Shown here piece after piece: positions 1-7,258 of a stretch of 34,727 nucleotides of DNA. Where the stretch lies: contig DEIV01000097.1 in the NCBI GenBank assembly GCA_002352665.1, positions 1 through 34,727 of the forward strand, in the 5' to 3' direction. The notes under the pieces are model-generated. The model worked only from the letters and a program-made list of their open reading frames with translations, did not search any database and was not told the origin of the DNA. The DNA is from Flavobacteriaceae bacterium UBA2765. Its GTDB lineage: Bacteria > Bacteroidota > Bacteroidia > Flavobacteriales > Flavobacteriaceae. Numbering within the stretch: the stretch's first letter is position 1; every line of letters begins with the position of its first letter. Position numbers and translations under genes: made by a program.

Positions 1-948
1 GAGATATCCTTTTTGGACTAATGTTTTATGAATACTTAATTTATTGGCCCGCTCAACAAAACATTTTTGAATTTGTTGTCTCTTACGATAATAACGCTCA
101 TGATCTACAAGTGTATTGATATATCTGGTTTCATTAAAACTGAAAGTATTTACTTCATGTTCGTAAACTTTTTTACCGTTTACAGTCATGGATAAGTTAA
201 AAATACCATTATTATTTAAGGCCCCATCAAGTTTATCAACAGCATTAACACCAATACCAATAGTACCAAAAGCTTCAATAGGATTGGCCATTAAAGTACC
301 ATCTTTTCTTCTTTTAATTACAAGTTCTTTTAGATGATTAGATTGATCAACATGAGAAGAATCCCCAAAAATATAAACAACACCGGCTCTAATTAATGGG
401 TCCTTTGTATCTGGTAATTCAATGCCAAAAAACATTGGGTTTATTGGATTTGCTTTATGGTCTCTTATTTCATAATGTAAGTGCGGTCCACCTGAACTAC
501 CTGAGTTACCGCTATAAGCTACCAATTCACCTTTTTCTACTTTTAGTTCATTGGCACTAGGAAACAATTCTAGTGTAAAACTTTCTTTTAGATATTGTCT
601 TTTTTTAATATAAGCCTCAATTTCAGGAGCAAATTTTTTCAGATGACCATATACGGTTGTATAACCATTTGGGTGTGTAATATATAAGGCTTTACCATAG
701 CCCCAATGAGAGATTTTTATACGTGAGACATAACCTTGTGCAGAAGAAACTACATTTAATCCAACCCGTTGCTGTGTTTTGATATCTAATCCACCATGGA
801 AATGATTGCTACGTAATTCGCCAAAAGTTCCGGACAAAATGAGAGGAACTTCTAAAGGTTTTACAAAATAATCTTTTGGATATTTTGTTTGTGAATGGAC
901 ACTAAAAAAACTTAAAAAAAAAGATAAAATCAAAAATGTTCTCCCCAT
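1..948 (-). CDS. M23 family metallopeptidase, secreted, C-terminus cut by window edge
   Basis: The reading frame runs open from the ATG at 948 to the window edge, giving 316 codons without a stop. Residues 1-20 form a signal peptide ending in HSQ. The LytM/M23 zinc signature is complete: His51 and Asp55 in HFHGGLD, His102 in YGHL, and His156/His158 in the HLHYE motif. Members of this family cleave peptide cross-links in peptidoglycan, so an envelope role in wall remodelling is inferred. After the peptidase domain (about residues 35-175) comes a region with beta-like character of unknown role. The gene diverges from the coiled-coil/zapA unit. I did not see the stop codon, so total length is unknown. 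Confidence 0.9.
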   Translation of the reverse strand, partial: MGRTFLILSFFLSFFSVHSQTKYPKDYFVKPLEVPLILSGTFGELRSNHFHGGLDIKTQQRVGLNVVSSAQGYVSRIKISHWGYGKALYITHPNGYTTVYGHLKKFAPEIEAYIKKRQYLKESFTLELFPSANELKVEKGELVAYSGNSGSSGGPHLHYEIRDHKANPINPMFFGIELPDTKDPLIRAGVVYIFGDSSHVDQSNHLKELVIKRRKDGTLMANPIEAFGTIGIGVNAVDKLDGALNNNGIFNLSMTVNGKKVYEHEVNTFSFNETRYINTLVDHERYYRKRQQIQKCFVERANKLSIHKTLVQKGYL

Positions 949-984
949 AATGATGGCAAAAATAATGATAAGAAGTTGAACTAA

Positions 985-1014
985 AAAATTTAAAAATAAG
1001 AACTTAACTGTCAA
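985..1014 (-). promoter_or_regulatory. Putative Bacteroidota promoter for the M23 peptidase
   Basis: On the minus strand TTTG (TTG at 1014-1012) is followed after 19 bases by TAAATTTT (992-985), one base off the Bacteroidota -7 consensus TAnnTTTG. It lies 37 bases upstream of the M23 start. Assignment rests on spacing and consensus only. Confidence 0.45.
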
Positions 1015-1051
1015 ATGATTAACAAAATTATGTAATAATAATATAAAAAAC

Positions 1052-1083
1052 TTTGGTTAGTTCTAATTAGAATACTAAATTTG
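1052..1083 (+). promoter_or_regulatory. Bacteroidota sigma-A-type promoter for coiled-coil gene and zapA
   Basis: TTTG at 1052-1055, a 20-base spacer, then a perfect -7 element TAAATTTG at 1076-1083. This fits the TTTG/TAnnTTTG architecture of Bacteroidota primary sigma factor promoters. It ends 28 bases before the ATG at 1112, so it likely drives the coiled-coil gene and zapA, and perhaps reads on into the 6S RNA and rny. Confidence 0.65.
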
Positions 1084-1111
1084 TTGGTAACGTTTAGAAT
1101 CTCTGTATTTG

Positions 1112-1402
1112 ATGAGTAATGTTTTAGAAATAGTTGATTCACTGCAAAGTAAACTGGAAAGCTTACTTACCAAATATGAATTATTGAAAATTGAAAACCA
1201 ACAGCTTTTAGAAAAAAGTGAAAAGTTAGTTCAAAATGTTCAAGTTCGGCAAGAATCGTTAACTGCTATTGAAAACAAATACGAATCATTAAAAATTGCA
1301 AATGCAATGGTAGGCAGCAAAGAAGATAAACATGCAACAAAGCTTAAAATAAATACGTTAATTCGTGAAATTGATAAATGCATTTTGCAGTTAAGTGAAT
1401 AA
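1112..1402 (+). CDS. Small coiled-coil protein upstream of zapA
   Basis: A 96-residue acidic/basic heptad-rich protein (VLEIVDSLQSKLESLLTKYE...) with predicted coiled coil over roughly residues 5-65 and no signal peptide or membrane segment. I chose the ATG at 1112; a TTG three bases earlier is less likely. The stop lies five bases before the zapA ATG, so the two are almost certainly co-translated. Small coiled-coil proteins next to zapA are common in Bacteroidota, and a role as a ZapB-like partner at the division ring is an inference from size, shape and position. I recognise no catalytic motif. Confidence 0.8.
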   Translation: MSNVLEIVDSLQSKLESLLTKYELLKIENQQLLEKSEKLVQNVQVRQESLTAIENKYESLKIANAMVGSKEDKHATKLKINTLIREIDKCILQLSE

Positions 1403-1407
1403 ACTTA

Positions 1408-1698
1408 ATGGAAGACAAACTAAAAATAAAAGTTACCATAGGAGATAGGGTTTATCCACTAACAATTAAAACTGAGGGTGAAGAAGAAGGTGTAAGAAAA
1501 GCTGTAAAAAAAATAAATGATCTTATCAAAAGGTTTGAAGATAATTATGAGGTTAGAGATAAGCAAGATGTTTTAGCCATGTGTGCCTTACAATTTGCAT
1601 CTTTACAAGAAGTTAAAAGTATTTATAATGAGCAAGATGGTGAAATTATAGAAAATAAATTGAAAGAGATGAGTGCTGTTTTAGATGCTCATTTATAA
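1408..1698 (+). CDS. zapA: Cell division protein ZapA
   Basis: A 96-residue protein with the ZapA family layout: an N-terminal beta-strand domain (LKIKVTIGDRVYPLTIK, residues 4-20), the conserved run in which helix one begins (GVRKAVKKINDLIKRFE, about 28-44), the central RDKQDVLAMCALQFA stretch (50-64) and a C-terminal helix for dimer/tetramer coiled-coil formation. ZapA binds FtsZ in the cytoplasm and bundles Z-ring filaments. It sits between a small coiled-coil gene and the 6S RNA. Length matches the family (about 95-110 residues). Confidence 0.88.
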   Translation: MEDKLKIKVTIGDRVYPLTIKTEGEEEGVRKAVKKINDLIKRFEDNYEVRDKQDVLAMCALQFASLQEVKSIYNEQDGEIIENKLKEMSAVLDAHL

Positions 1699-1725
1699 TA
1701 CGTTCTTTAAAATAAAACAATTACT

Positions 1726-1906
1726 GCCTACATTAGTTAATTTGTTTAATAAACTCAACACTATTTATTTAAAAAGGGTGAGTCTAAGTTAGTAAAGCGT
1801 GCCGTACCATTGCTATGGAATTAGCGGATACTTGATCAACTTGTTAACCCTAAACTTGTCTTACAAGGAGTTTATAAAACCATGGCTTAATGTAGGCTTT
1901 TTTTTT
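1726..1906 (+). ncRNA. ssrS: 6S RNA (6S-Flavo-type), with built-in terminator
   Basis: This interval encodes no convincing protein but folds into one long irregular rod. A perfect 9-bp closing stem pairs 1726-1734 (GCCTACATT) with 1889-1897 (AATGTAGGC), followed by nine T residues (1898-1906) as an intrinsic terminator. Inside it 1749-1756 pairs with 1868-1875 (ATAAACTC/GAGTTTAT), then 1775-1779 with 1847-1851, 1786-1790 with 1838-1842, 1791-1794 with 1829-1832, and an apical hairpin CCAT/ATGG (1807-1810/1815-1818). Length near 180 nt, a rod broken by internal bubbles, and a position directly after zapA (as ssrS in Proteobacteria) all fit 6S RNA, which binds the housekeeping RNA polymerase as a promoter mimic. 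The exact 5' end is not fixed. Confidence 0.75.
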
Positions 1907-1924
1907 ACACTTAAATTTAAAATA

Positions 1925-3493
1925 ATGGATGGAATGATTTTACCAATATTAATTGGTACTGTGGTAGGTTTGATTATAGGTTTTGCAATTGCCAAACTCT
2001 TTGAAAAAAATAAGGCATCAGCCATATTAAAAGATGCTAAAAAACAGGCCTCATCAATAATAAAGACGGCAACAGTAGATGCAGAAGCACTAAAAAAGGA
2101 TAAAGTATTACAGGCGAAAGAAAAATTTATCGAGTTAAAATCTGAGCATGAAAAAGTAATTCTTGGTCGAGATAGAAAAGTTTCTGAAGCTGAGAAAAGA
2201 ATACGTGAGAAGGAATCAAAAGCTGCTCAAGAATTAGACAAAAATACTAAGATCAATAAAGACTTAGAAGAGAAAAAAGCGGATTATGATTATAGGATTG
2301 ATTTCTTAGAAAAGAAGCAAAAAGAAATTAAAAAACTGCATAAAAAACAAATAGAAAACTTAGAAGTAATTTCCGGATTATCAGGGGAAGATGCGAAAAA
2401 AGAATTGGTAGAGTCTTTAAAAGAAGAGGCAAAAACAGATGCCATGGGTTATATTCAATCTACGCTAGAAGAAGCCAAATTAACCGCACAACAGGAAGCT
2501 AAGAAAATAGTGTTAAGTACTATACAGCGTATAGGTGTAGAACAAACGGTAGAAAATTGTGTGTCAGTTTTTAATCTCGAATCAGATGATGTAAAAGGTA
2601 GAATTATTGGTAGAGAAGGACGTAATATTAGAGCTATTGAATCTGCAACGGGAGTAGAAATTATTGTTGATGATACACCAGAGGCTATTATACTTTCTTG
2701 TTTTGATCCTATTCGTAGAGAAATTGCCAGATTGTCATTACATAAATTAGTAACTGATGGTAGAATCCATCCGGCAAGAATAGAAGAAATAGTTGCTAAA
2801 ACAGGAAAAGAAATTAACCAAGAAATAATTGAAGTTGGTAAACGTACTGTTATTGATTTAGGTATTCATGGTTTACATCCTGAATTGATCAAAGTAGTAG
2901 GAAGGATGAAATATAGATCTTCTTATGGTCAGAATTTACTACAACATTCTCGTGAGGTGGCTAACTTATGTGCTTTGATGGCTGCAGAGTTGGGCTTAAA
3001 CCCGAAAGTTGCAAAAAGGGCAGGCTTACTACATGATATTGGTAAAGTACCTGAAACTGAAAGTGAATTGCCACATGCTATATTGGGTATGGAATGGGCA
3101 CAAAAATATGGAGAAAAACCTGATGTTTGTAATGCTATAGGTGCTCACCATGATGAAATTGAAATGAAATCTTTATTCGCACCAATTGTTCAGGTTTGCG
3201 ATGCTATTTCAGGAGCCAGACCAGGAGCCAGACGTCAGGTATTAGATTCTTATATACAACGTTTAAAAGACCTTGAAGACGTGGCATTTGGTTTTACAGG
3301 CGTTCAAAAGGCTTACGCTATACAGGCAGGTAGAGAATTACGTGTTATTGTAGAAAGTGAAAAAGTTGACGATGTAAAAGCATCTGAATTATCATTTAAT
3401 ATTTCTCAAAAAATTCAAAATGATATGACCTATCCGGGTCAGGTTAGGGTAACAGTAATTAGAGAAACCAGAGCCGTTAATATTGCCAAATAG
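1925..3493 (+). CDS. rny: Ribonuclease Y
   Basis: A 522-residue membrane-anchored endoribonuclease that starts mRNA decay. In order: N-terminal membrane anchor (about residues 6-23), long charged coiled coil (about 30-190), KH RNA-binding domain around the GRIIGREGRNIRAIE motif (about 205-270) and an HD phosphohydrolase domain with the catalytic HD pair in LLHDIGK (His370-Asp371) and downstream AHHDE. The ATG at 1925 is chosen over an in-frame upstream start at 1799 because the upstream stretch lies inside the 6S RNA, has no family similarity, and the 522-residue product matches usual RNase Y length. It follows the 6S RNA terminator by 18 bases, so its transcription needs readthrough or a promoter inside that region. 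Confidence 0.93.
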   Translation: MDGMILPILIGTVVGLIIGFAIAKLFEKNKASAILKDAKKQASSIIKTATVDAEALKKDKVLQAKEKFIELKSEHEKVILGRDRKVSEAEKRIREKESKAAQELDKNTKINKDLEEKKADYDYRIDFLEKKQKEIKKLHKKQIENLEVISGLSGEDAKKELVESLKEEAKTDAMGYIQSTLEEAKLTAQQEAKKIVLSTIQRIGVEQTVENCVSVFNLESDDVKGRIIGREGRNIRAIESATGVEIIVDDTPEAIILSCFDPIRREIARLSLHKLVTDGRIHPARIEEIVAKTGKEINQEIIEVGKRTVIDLGIHGLHPELIKVVGRMKYRSSYGQNLLQHSREVANLCALMAAELGLNPKVAKRAGLLHDIGKVPETESELPHAILGMEWAQKYGEKPDVCNAIGAHHDEIEMKSLFAPIVQVCDAISGARPGARRQVLDSYIQRLKDLEDVAFGFTGVQKAYAIQAGRELRVIVESEKVDDVKASELSFNISQKIQNDMTYPGQVRVTVIRETRAVNIAK

Positions 3494-3560
3494 TCTATGA
3501 ACTGAATGCCATATTTTGGTCAGTGTTTTTTAGCTTTTAAATTTTCTTGAAGAGTTGCTA

Positions 3561-4028
3561 ATGATTAAAGTTTTAAGAACCAATTCTAAAAATCAAAATT
3601 TTATCGATTTGGTGGCACTTCTTGATACTGAATTAGCGATACGAGATCGAGAGAATCATGCTTTTTACAATCAATTTAATAAAATTGACCAACTTAAACA
3701 TGTAGTGATTTTATTTGATAATGAGCTTCCTATTGCATGTGGTGCGATCAAGGTATTTGAATCTGAAGTGATGGAGGTCAAAAGAATGTATACTAAACCT
3801 GAAGGTAGAGGCAAAGGTATAGCTTCGCAAGTTTTAACCGAATTAGAAAAATGGGCATCTCAATTATCTTATAAAAAATGTATTCTGGAAACGGGTTTTA
3901 AACAACCCGAAGCAATAGCTCTTTATAAAAAGAATGGTTATAGAAAAATACCGAACTACGGACAGTATACAGGAATTGAAAATAGCCTATGTTTTGAAAA
4001 GAAGTTGGATATGTTTGATATTGAATAA
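3561..4028 (+). CDS. GNAT family N-acetyltransferase
   Basis: A 155-residue cytoplasmic protein with the GNAT fold: acetyl-CoA motif A is seen as VKRMYTKPEGRGKGIASQVL, with the R-x-x-G-x-A signature at Arg83/Gly86/Ala88, followed by the C-terminal LYKKNGYRKIPNYGQYTGIENS block typical of small-molecule or amino-acid acetyltransferases. The substrate cannot be told from sequence. The ATG at 3561 is preferred over a TTG six bases upstream. It lies 67 bases after rny with no visible terminator, so it may be partly co-transcribed. Confidence 0.85.
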   Translation: MIKVLRTNSKNQNFIDLVALLDTELAIRDRENHAFYNQFNKIDQLKHVVILFDNELPIACGAIKVFESEVMEVKRMYTKPEGRGKGIASQVLTELEKWASQLSYKKCILETGFKQPEAIALYKKNGYRKIPNYGQYTGIENSLCFEKKLDMFDIE

Positions 4029-4077
4029 TAATGCATTAAGCTATTGTAACAATTAATCCATATTTAATAAAGAAAAC

Positions 4078-4509
4078 ATGAAACGCAATTTTTCAAATAA
4101 ACTGACATTATTTCATATCATGGCAATAAGTATCGGATTGGTTTATTTCTGGTACGGAGCCTTGAAATTTTTCCCAGGCTTAAGTCCCGCAGAAGGTTTA
4201 GCGATAGACACTATAAATATGCTGACATTTGGCTTAATACCATCAAGTGTTTCAATTATATTACTTGCAATATGGGAAACTGCTGTAGGAATTATGCTTA
4301 TGTTCAATATATTTAAAAGATTTGCCATTTACCTTGCTCTGGTACATATAACTTTTACATTTTCTCCTTTCTTTCTATTCTCAGATTTAACATTTACTCA
4401 ATTGCCATTTGCTTTCACCTTATTAGGACAGTACATCTTTAAGAACCTTGTTTTTGTCGCCGCATTATTTATTTTGTTTTTTGAAAATAGAAGAACTGTA
4501 AAGGTTTAA
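4078..4509 (+). CDS. DoxX-like membrane protein
   Basis: A 143-residue integral membrane protein with four hydrophobic segments (about residues 11-30, 53-76, 80-102 and 115-137). The first segment carries the FWYGALKFFPGLSPAEGLA pattern and the third region WETAVGIMLM, which I associate with DoxX/DUF417-type proteins of Bacteroidota. These proteins lack a firmly known biochemical role; some DoxX members are linked to quinol oxidases or redox defence. It converges with xerD, with 26 bases between stops. No catalytic motif is visible. Confidence 0.7.
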   Translation: MKRNFSNKLTLFHIMAISIGLVYFWYGALKFFPGLSPAEGLAIDTINMLTFGLIPSSVSIILLAIWETAVGIMLMFNIFKRFAIYLALVHITFTFSPFFLFSDLTFTQLPFAFTLLGQYIFKNLVFVAALFILFFENRRTVKV

Positions 4510-4535
4510 TGTATTTTGATTTATGACTTTTAAAT

Positions 4536-5432
4536 TTACTTCCTAGGATGGTATTTTTCCATAACTTGTTTTAAAAAGCTTTTGTCTAAATGCATATAAA
4601 TTTCCGTAGTAGTAATACTTTCATGACCTAACATTTGTTGAATAGACCGTAAGTCGGCACCATTTTCTAATAAATGCGTAGCAAAAGAATGTCTAAAGGT
4701 ATGTGGACTTACTGTTTTTCCAAGTTCCGCTTTTAAAGCCAATCCTTTAATAATCATAAAAATCATATTCCTTGTCAATTGCTTTCCTCTTCTGTTTAAG
4801 AATAAAGTATCTTCAAAGCCTTTTTTGATATTGATATGCGTTCTAATTTGTTTCCTATATATATCGATGTATTTCTGTGTTTCAATGTTTATGGGTACAA
4901 AGCGTTGTTTATCTCCTTTACCGGTTACTTTAATAAAACTTTCAGAAAAAAATAAATCGGAGATTTTTAAAGTGATCAATTCTGTAACGCGTAGCCCACA
5001 GCTATATAGGGTTTCTAGCATGGCTCTGTTGCGTTCGCCTTCTGCTTTGCTTAAATCTATTTGATGAATTAACAGATCAATCTCTTCAATGGCTAAAGTG
5101 TCTGGTAATTTTCTTCCAATCTTTGGCGTTTCTAATAAAGAAGTGGGATTGTCTTTTCTATAATTTTCAAAAATTAAATAATCAAAAAAACTTCGCAAGC
5201 CAGATATGATACGAGATTGACTTCTAGCATTGACTTCTTTAGAAATTTGATAAATAAACTGTTGAATGGTTTCATTACCAATGGCAATTGGAGAGATAAA
5301 AATTTCATTTGCCTCTAAAAATCCTATCAATTTAAATACATCTCTATTATAATTTTCAACCGAATTGGCAGATAAGCCACGTTCAATTTTTAAATATAAT
5401 TGATAATCATGTAAAGCATTTTGCCATTTCAT
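4536..5432 (-). CDS. xerD: Tyrosine recombinase XerD
   Basis: A 298-residue tyrosine recombinase, the usual XerC/XerD length. The N-terminal SAM-like core-binding domain covers about residues 1-90. The catalytic domain keeps all active-site residues: Arg148 (SCGLRVTEL), Lys172 (GKGDKQR), His244 and Arg247 (HTFRHSFATHLL), His270 (LGHESI) and nucleophile Tyr279 (TTEIYMHLD). Xer recombinases resolve chromosome dimers at dif during division. No dif-like 28-mer, integron cassette or phage gene is nearby, which favours the housekeeping role over an integrase; XerC versus XerD is judged on family resemblance. It is divergent from the outer-membrane protein gene. Confidence 0.87.
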   Translation of the reverse strand: MKWQNALHDYQLYLKIERGLSANSVENYNRDVFKLIGFLEANEIFISPIAIGNETIQQFIYQISKEVNARSQSRIISGLRSFFDYLIFENYRKDNPTSLLETPKIGRKLPDTLAIEEIDLLIHQIDLSKAEGERNRAMLETLYSCGLRVTELITLKISDLFFSESFIKVTGKGDKQRFVPINIETQKYIDIYRKQIRTHINIKKGFEDTLFLNRRGKQLTRNMIFMIIKGLALKAELGKTVSPHTFRHSFATHLLENGADLRSIQQMLGHESITTTEIYMHLDKSFLKQVMEKYHPRK

Positions 5433-5495
5433 TAGCGTAAAATTAAGTTAAAAATATCATTTTTTATTCATCAGCTGTTAAACTAATGAATATCA

Positions 5496-5527
5496 TTGAC
5501 TTAGGGGTGTTTTATGATGTAAATTTA
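5496..5527 (+). promoter_or_regulatory. Possible promoter for the outer-membrane barrel gene
   Basis: TTG at 5496-5498, 21-base spacer and TAAATTTA at 5520-5527, one base from TAnnTTTG. The start codon is at 5601, leaving a leader of about 70 bases. A second near-match TATATTTA at 5541-5548 is an alternative. Confidence 0.35.
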
Positions 5528-5600
5528 ATGTATGAGGTTATATATTTAAATAGGCTACAAACAATAAGCTTTAAATATTAACTAATTAAAATTAAATGCT

Positions 5601-6242
5601 ATGAAAAAATTATTAATGATTATCGCAATTGTTTTATTTGGATTCACCGATGTGAATGGTCAGGATAAAATGGAATTTGGAATTAAAGGAGGTGTAAACC
5701 TATCCGATATTACAGGAGATGGTGTGGAAAGTTTCGATGGAAGAAAGTGTTTTCATTTTGGTGTAGTCATGGAAATTCCTATTTCAAAAAAACTCTCATT
5801 CCAGTCAGAACTGTTATATTCTTGTCAGGGATCAGATTATGGTGGAATTGTTGATAGTTCTATTGATGAACCCACTACAGTAATTAGAAAAGCAAGTACA
5901 TATGATGGTACTATTAAAGTAGATTATTTAAATGTACCTTTATTGGCTAAATATTATATAGTTGAAGGTTTACATGCAGAAGTTGGTCCTCAAGTAGGAT
6001 TTTTATTATCAGCTAAAAATGAATATGAATCTGATTTTGATTCTGGAGAAGATGATATTAAAGATTATGTAAAAGGTATTGATTTTGGCATAGATTTCGG
6101 TTTAGGTTATAAATTAGACAATGGTATAAATTTTGGGGCACGTTATAATTTGGGTTTAACCGATTCAAATGATGATCCTGATTTGGTAAATGTTACCTAT
6201 AAAAATAGCGTAATACAATTTTCTCTAGGGTATTTCTTTTAA
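5601..6242 (+). CDS. PorT-family outer-membrane beta-barrel protein
   Basis: A 213-residue exported protein: signal peptide residues 1-20 (cleavage after VNG), then a small antiparallel beta-barrel opening with the typical MEFGIKGGVNLSDITGDG strand and ending in FSLGYFF, the aromatic C-terminal strand recognised by the BAM machinery. Alternating polar/hydrophobic strands occur throughout (LSFQSELLYS, VDYLNVPLLAKYYI, LHAEVGPQVGFLLS). This matches the porin-family/OMP_b-brl_2 group that is abundant in Flavobacteriaceae. Specific function unknown. A strong terminator follows, so it is probably monocistronic. Confidence 0.8.
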   Translation: MKKLLMIIAIVLFGFTDVNGQDKMEFGIKGGVNLSDITGDGVESFDGRKCFHFGVVMEIPISKKLSFQSELLYSCQGSDYGGIVDSSIDEPTTVIRKASTYDGTIKVDYLNVPLLAKYYIVEGLHAEVGPQVGFLLSAKNEYESDFDSGEDDIKDYVKGIDFGIDFGLGYKLDNGINFGARYNLGLTDSNDDPDLVNVTYKNSVIQFSLGYFF

Positions 6243-6261
6243 AGAATCCTGAAGTAAATTA

Positions 6262-6301
6262 TTCATAAAAAAAAAGCGGCACTTTGTCGCTTTTTTATGA
6301 A
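6262..6301. terminator. Intrinsic terminator after the outer-membrane barrel gene
   Basis: TTCATAAAAA... pairs with ...TTTTTATGAA around the core AAAAAGCG/CGCTTTTT (6271-6278 / 6288-6295), loop about nine bases. A and T runs on both flanks would let it work in both directions, but no minus-strand gene ends here. Confidence 0.75.
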
Positions 6302-6312
6302 ATAAAATTTGA

Positions 6313-6320
6313 TAAATTTG
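6313..6320 (+). promoter_or_regulatory. -7 element next to the aroQ start
   Basis: A perfect TAnnTTTG match (TAAATTTG) ends only four bases before the aroQ ATG. If used, transcription would begin at or within a base or two of the start codon, giving a leaderless message. No well-spaced -33 TTG is present (the nearest, 6284-6286, gives a 26-base spacer). Confidence 0.45.
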
Positions 6321-6324
6321 CTAT

Positions 6325-6741
6325 ATGAAAATCATCATCATCAACGGTCCTAATTTAAACTTATTAGGCACAAGAGAACCTGAAGTTTATGGAAGTTTAT
6401 CCTTTATTGAATTTTTAGAGGAGCTAAAGAAAAAATATAAGGATATTGAAATAGATTATTTTCAATCGAATATTGAAGGTGAAATTATAGACAAACTACA
6501 CGAAGTAGGTTTTAATTATAATGGTATTATATTAAATGCGGCTGCATATACACACACTTCTGTAGGTATTGGTGATGCCGTAAAAGCTATTGAAACTCCC
6601 GTTGTTGAAGTGCATATTTCTAATGTATATGCAAGAGAAGAATTTAGACACCATTCTTATATTTCTCCAAATGCCAGTGGTATTATTGTTGGTATGGGTT
6701 TAAAAGGTTATGAATTGGCCATACAAAGTTTTTATGATTAG
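6325..6741 (+). CDS. aroQ: Type II 3-dehydroquinate dehydratase
   Basis: A 138-residue enzyme of the shikimate pathway that converts 3-dehydroquinate to 3-dehydroshikimate. The N-terminus INGPNLNLLGTREPEVYG holds the flexible active-site lid with Arg17 and catalytic Tyr22; NAAAYTHTSVGIGDA and VEVHISN (active-site Asn and His) and REEFRHHSYISPNASGIIVGMG follow in family order. Length is normal for the dodecameric type II enzyme. It follows a terminator and has its own -7 element, so it is likely an independent unit. Confidence 0.95.
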   Translation: MKIIIINGPNLNLLGTREPEVYGSLSFIEFLEELKKKYKDIEIDYFQSNIEGEIIDKLHEVGFNYNGIILNAAAYTHTSVGIGDAVKAIETPVVEVHISNVYAREEFRHHSYISPNASGIIVGMGLKGYELAIQSFYD

Positions 6742-6796
6742 TAATTGATGATGAAGACTTGCTAGAACGATATTAAATATAACAGAATAATATCTG

Positions 6797-7255
6797 TTAC
6801 AATTTCAACACCATTTTTATATTACTTCTTTGATATGGTGTATTAAGGCTAAGAGAAACTTCTTCAAAACCGTATTTTTTATAAATATAAATGGCATTTT
6901 TAAGTACAGTATTAGAATAAAGTAGTAGCTCACTCCAGCCTTTATCTTTCGCAAAATCTATGCAGTGCTGCATTAATAACTGACCAATTTTAAATCCTTG
7001 ATACTTTGGAGAAACTGCCATTTTACTTAATTCAAATCCTTCATTTTCATTTATCAAAGCTACAGTGCCAACTACTTCTCCATTGAGCATCGCAAAAAAT
7101 ATATAACCTCCTTTATCAATAATATACGATTTGGCATTCTCTAAAACGTCTCTATCATGGTCTTCTACATAAAAATACTTTTCTAACCATTCAATATTTA
7201 GATCTCTAAATATATTGACATATTTTATGTCAAAAGGAATAATATCAATGTGCAT
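6797..7255 (-). CDS. GNAT family N-acetyltransferase behind ftcD
   Basis: A 152-residue GNAT protein. Motif A reads ELSKMAVSPKYQGFKIGQLLMQHCIDFA; Gln86 and Gly91 are present but Lys89 stands where the first glycine of Q-x-x-G-x-G usually sits, a variant I associate with Bacteroidota homologues. The C-terminal NAIYIYKKYGFEEV block is typical. It begins three bases after the ftcD stop, so it is almost certainly in the ftcD operon and may act on an amino-acid-like substrate, but this is inference. It converges with aroQ. Confidence 0.82.
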   Translation of the reverse strand: MHIDIIPFDIKYVNIFRDLNIEWLEKYFYVEDHDRDVLENAKSYIIDKGGYIFFAMLNGEVVGTVALINENEGFELSKMAVSPKYQGFKIGQLLMQHCIDFAKDKGWSELLLYSNTVLKNAIYIYKKYGFEEVSLSLNTPYQRSNIKMVLKL

Positions 7256-7258
7256 AAA

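Noticed and set aside
1799..1924. In-frame N-terminal extension of RNase Y by 42 codons
   Set aside because: The stretch lies inside a strongly paired RNA and its terminator, and the ATG at 1925 gives the normal family length and membrane anchor.
4536..5432. xerD as the integrase of a mobile island
   Set aside because: No attachment-site repeats, phage or conjugation genes nearby; the neighbours are housekeeping genes and all features fit chromosomal XerD.
6775..6795. 6-bp inverted repeat AACAGA/TCTGTT between aroQ and the GNAT gene
   Set aside because: Short stem with no T run; not supported as a terminator.
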